7,630 bases of DNA from Bacillota bacterium (GTDB lineage Bacteria; Bacillota; GCA-003054495; Carboxydocellales; JAJZTU01), in assembly GCA_021848765.1 (NCBI GenBank), contig JAJZTU010000162.1:1-7630 (forward strand), given 5' to 3'. The translations under genes and the position numbers were made by a program. The notes beneath the pieces are model-generated. The model saw nothing but the letters and a program-made list of their open reading frames with translations, ran no database searches and was not told the origin of the DNA. Each line of letters starts with the position of its first letter. Position 1 is the first letter of the stretch. This document shows positions 5,573-7,630 of the stretch, piece by piece.

Positions 5573-5806
5573 TCACTTGGCAATTGCTAATCCCAGGCCG
5601 CTGCCGCCGGAAGCTGAGTTTCGTGATTTTGAACCCATGTAAAAGCGGTCAAAGATGTAAGGGAGGTCTTCTGCTGCAATTCCTGCCCCGGTATCTTTTA
5701 ATTTAATCAGGGCTTCTTGCCGGACTTCTGGGGCAGGTAATTCTTCCATAGAATGCTTAGCGGGCATTTTGTTCTGGATCCGCTGAAGATATTGTGGGGC
5801 CGGCAC
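5573..5806 (-). pseudogene. Remnant of a sensor histidine kinase ATPase domain
   Basis: A 77-residue frame contains three signature blocks of the HATPase_c domain in the right order: DTGAGI (38-43, G1 box), IFDRFYMG (51-58, F box) and GGSGLGLAIAK (67-77, G2 box). Whole kinases carry a sensor region, a phospho-acceptor histidine and the N box before these blocks, and about 30 residues after them. Here the first ~30 residues show no kinase similarity and the frame stops right after the G2 box, so both ends are missing. No convincing continuation appears in the other minus-strand frames on either side. No ribosome site stands out before its ATG. It is best read as decayed debris of a sensor kinase. 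The gap from 5504 to 5572 holds only a small ATCCCC/GGGGAT hairpin (5516-5534). Confidence 0.75.
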
Positions 5807-5822
5807 GAAGGCTGTCTGTGAA

Positions 5823-5852
5823 TTGAAATGTTGGACCGAATCATGTTATACT
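5823..5852 (+). promoter_or_regulatory. Predicted sigma-A promoter of the transporter gene
   Basis: TTGAAA (5823-5828) and TATACT (5847-5852) are separated by 18 bases, and TG one base before the -10 makes it an extended -10. The transcript would begin around 5860, about 36 bases before the ATG at 5896. Confidence 0.6.
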
Positions 5853-5895
5853 TCGTAGGGAAAATTATTAACAATTTCCGGAAAGGAGCGGATTC

Positions 5896-7182
5896 ATGGA
5901 ACCGAATGTTCAGCTTATTACAGCCACTGTTATCTTTGTTGCTACCTACGCCTTAATCATTTCGGAGAAAATACACCGGAGCAGTGTGGCCCTTGCCGGA
6001 GGTCTCTTAATGCTCCTGGTAGGCATTTTAAATTTTGAAGAAGCCAAGAAAGCACTGGAATTAAATACAATAGGGCTGCTAATCGGGATGATGATTATTG
6101 TAGGGATTACCCGGAGGACCGGTGTTTTTGAATTTCTGGCTATTAAGGCTGCCCAATGGGCAGAGGGAAAACCCGTTAAGATACTGCTGGCAATGTCTGT
6201 TATAACCGCGGGATTATCTGCTTTGCTGGATAACGTAACCACTGTGCTCTTGGTTGTGCCGGTAACTTTTTCCATAGTGGACACTCTCAGGCTTAACCCA
6301 ATGCCTTTTCTCGTAACAGAGATTATAGCCTCTAATATCGGAGGAACTGCTACTCTCATCGGGGACCCGCCCAATATTATGATTGGAAGCGCCGTGCCTG
6401 AACTTAGCTTTATGGATTTTATAATTAATTTAGCGCCAATTGCGTTCCTTGTTTTTCTGGTGACTTCCGGAATCATCTGCTGGCTCTACCGGAAAGAGCT
6501 CACCTATAACCCTGATTTGACGGCCAAGCTTACAGCAATAAACCCTTTAGATGAGATAAAAGATTATGCCTTAATGAAGAAAAGCCTGTTTGTTTTAGGA
6601 TTGACTATTGTGGGCTTCGGGCTGCACCAGACCTTCCATTGGGATTCTTCAGTCGTGGCTTTGTCCGGAGCTGTACTGCTGATGGTCATTGCCCGTGAGG
6701 AACCGGAGGATGTCCTGCTGACCGTAGAATGGCCGACTATTTTCTTCTTTGTGGGGCTTTTTATCCTGGTTGGAGGTCTCGAAAAGGTGGGGGTTATTCA
6801 CGCTATCGCCGAGGGAGCATTAAAACTGACCGGTGGAGAGATGCTGACTACATCTATGCTGGTTCTCTGGTTATCGGCTATTGCCTCTGCACTGGTAGAT
6901 AATATTCCCTTTGTAGCTACCATGATTCCCTTAATTAAAACCATGGGCCAATTAGGGGGTATAACCAACCTTGAGCCTTTGTGGTGGTCTTTGGCTTTGG
7001 GAGCATGTTTGGGCGGCAACGGGACTTTAATCGGGGCTTCCGCTAACGTAATTGTTGCGGGAATTGCCGAGAAGAACGGGGTTCCGATTTCGTTCTGGGG
7101 TTTTATGAAGATAGGTTTTCCCTTGATGATTGTCTCGATCTTGATGTCTACCATATATGTTTATCTGGTTTATGTAGCGTAA
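5896..7182 (+). CDS. ArsB/NhaD-superfamily (P-protein-like) ion transporter
   Basis: This 428-residue, highly hydrophobic protein begins at ATG 5896, seven bases after AAAGGAG (5882-5888). It has about eleven membrane segments in two homologous halves. Each half has a DN motif (LDNVTT 111-116; VDNIPF 334-339) and a glycine-rich re-entrant motif ending in an asparagine (NIGGTATLIGDPPN 147-160; GGNGTLIGASANV 373-385). This duplicated pattern and length are typical of the ArsB/NhaD/P-protein branch of the ion transporter superfamily, and both motif sets are intact. The substrate cannot be read from sequence: arsenite, sodium/proton exchange and organic or inorganic anions occur among relatives. 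No arsR, arsC or arsA gene is present here, so an arsenic role is not supported by context. It has its own promoter and a terminator after it, so it is probably transcribed alone. Confidence 0.87.
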   Translation: MEPNVQLITATVIFVATYALIISEKIHRSSVALAGGLLMLLVGILNFEEAKKALELNTIGLLIGMMIIVGITRRTGVFEFLAIKAAQWAEGKPVKILLAMSVITAGLSALLDNVTTVLLVVPVTFSIVDTLRLNPMPFLVTEIIASNIGGTATLIGDPPNIMIGSAVPELSFMDFIINLAPIAFLVFLVTSGIICWLYRKELTYNPDLTAKLTAINPLDEIKDYALMKKSLFVLGLTIVGFGLHQTFHWDSSVVALSGAVLLMVIAREEPEDVLLTVEWPTIFFFVGLFILVGGLEKVGVIHAIAEGALKLTGGEMLTTSMLVLWLSAIASALVDNIPFVATMIPLIKTMGQLGGITNLEPLWWSLALGACLGGNGTLIGASANVIVAGIAEKNGVPISFWGFMKIGFPLMIVSILMSTIYVYLVYVA

Positions 7183-7275
7183 CAAATGAGGACTTGAAGC
7201 CGTATACCCCTGTATGACAACCCTACCGGAATCAATCCCGATTCACCCCAAAACTTGGTTCCCGCAAGCCCAAGT

Positions 7276-7328
7276 AAAACAAGCCAGTAAGCTCCCCTGT
7301 GGGGAGGGTTACTGGCTTCTCTATTTTA
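7276..7328. terminator. Bidirectional terminator between convergent genes
   Basis: A 10-bp stem (7281-7290 with 7309-7318) continues into CTCCCC/GGGGAG (7292-7297 with 7301-7306) with a TGT loop. On the minus strand GTTTTA follows the stem; on the plus strand a weaker tctctatttt follows. It can end both the transporter transcript and the leftward gene at the right edge. The gap from 7183 to 7275 holds nothing else that I can name. Confidence 0.75.
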
Positions 7329-7345
7329 AAGTGGATTTTCAAAAA

Positions 7346-7630
7346 TTAACCTAATTTTATTTCCTCAGCATATTTCAAAATCCTCTGGAGGGTCTCTTCC
7401 CGTTTCTTATTAATAGCCGCAAAATCCATAGCCGGGACATAATAAGTTTCCATCAGATCATGCTCAGCCTTGGCCTGGCGGATGTAATCCGAGCCCCGGT
7501 TGAAAGCTGCGCGGAACCGCCCTGTAGCGGAGGCAATCTCATCAGAATATTTCTGGAGTATGTTCACATCAAGGGAACCGGACAGGTCATAAGTTGCTGC
7601 CACGCTGAGGCCTGCTATTTGGGCCGGGTC
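7346..7630 (-). CDS. C-terminal part of an unrecognised protein (5' end outside the window)
   Basis: The minus-strand frame is open from the window edge (7630) to TAA at 7348-7346, giving 94 residues. The first in-window start candidate (GTG 7603) has no ribosome site, and in-frame codons continue beyond it, so this is the tail of a longer gene. The sequence is soluble and mostly helical in character, with an RGSDYIRQAKAEHDLMETYY segment followed by VPAMDF and a lysine/glutamate-rich last helix. From memory the AKxxHDxxExYYVPAMDF pattern recalls the end of a Clostridial/Bacillus P-loop ATPase-like family, but no nucleotide-binding motif is in view, so I leave it unnamed. It converges on the transporter gene and shares the terminator at 7276-7328. 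Confidence 0.65.
   Translation of the reverse strand, partial: DPAQIAGLSVAATYDLSGSLDVNILQKYSDEIASATGRFRAAFNRGSDYIRQAKAEHDLMETYYVPAMDFAAINKKREETLQRILKYAEEIKLG

Noticed and set aside
5946..6476. Minus-strand frame of 176 codons inside the transporter gene
   Set aside because: It is antisense to an intact membrane protein with both family motifs, and its composition is that of a complement of hydrophobic codons.
5896..7182. Naming the transporter ArsB (arsenite efflux)
   Set aside because: The motifs fit the whole ArsB/NhaD/P-protein superfamily and no arsenic-resistance gene is adjacent.

Overview
The window looks like a chromosomal segment of an anaerobic, cytochrome-rich Gram-positive bacterium of the Clostridia/Peptococcaceae type. 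The reasons are very strong Shine-Dalgarno sequences (one matches nine bases of the 16S tail), GTG and TTG starts, multiheme c-type cytochromes with single N-terminal anchors, and a Tat-exported ferredoxin paired with an NrfD-type membrane subunit. The genus cannot be fixed from the sequence alone.

Layout. (1) Positions 208-3510 (+) hold an apparent electron-transfer operon: an anchored tetraheme cytochrome c, a Tat-exported protein with four [4Fe-4S] clusters, an NrfD/HybB-type quinone-interacting membrane protein, a structured-looking leader, and two small overlapping three-helix membrane proteins that appear to be paralogues. It ends at a strong intrinsic terminator (3537-3571). (2) Positions 3572-4206 carry no credible gene. 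They hold two ~215-bp quasi-palindromic elements in opposite orientation, each foldable into a T-shape: one long stem and two apical hairpins. The copies differ by many paired substitutions that keep the stems intact, while all four apical loops keep a GTCC(N)T motif. (3) Positions 4207-5475 (-) hold a decaheme cytochrome gene with its own terminator, 5' leader hairpin, -10 box and an upstream 14-bp palindrome. Its N-terminus has the CxxCHxM signature of NapC/NrfH quinol dehydrogenases. (4) Positions 5573-5806 (-) hold a remnant of a sensor histidine kinase ATPase domain. (5) Positions 5896-7182 (+) hold an ArsB/NhaD-superfamily ion transporter with its own promoter, followed by a bidirectional terminator. 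(6) A partial gene runs off the right edge (-).

How the parts may work together (inference). The NrfD/FeS/tetraheme set has no catalytic molybdenum subunit, so it probably passes electrons between menaquinone and c-type hemes outside the membrane. The decaheme, transcribed towards it, could be a second quinol-linked exit route or an acceptor. The palindrome pair lies exactly where the two operons converge and is the strongest candidate here for an undescribed element.
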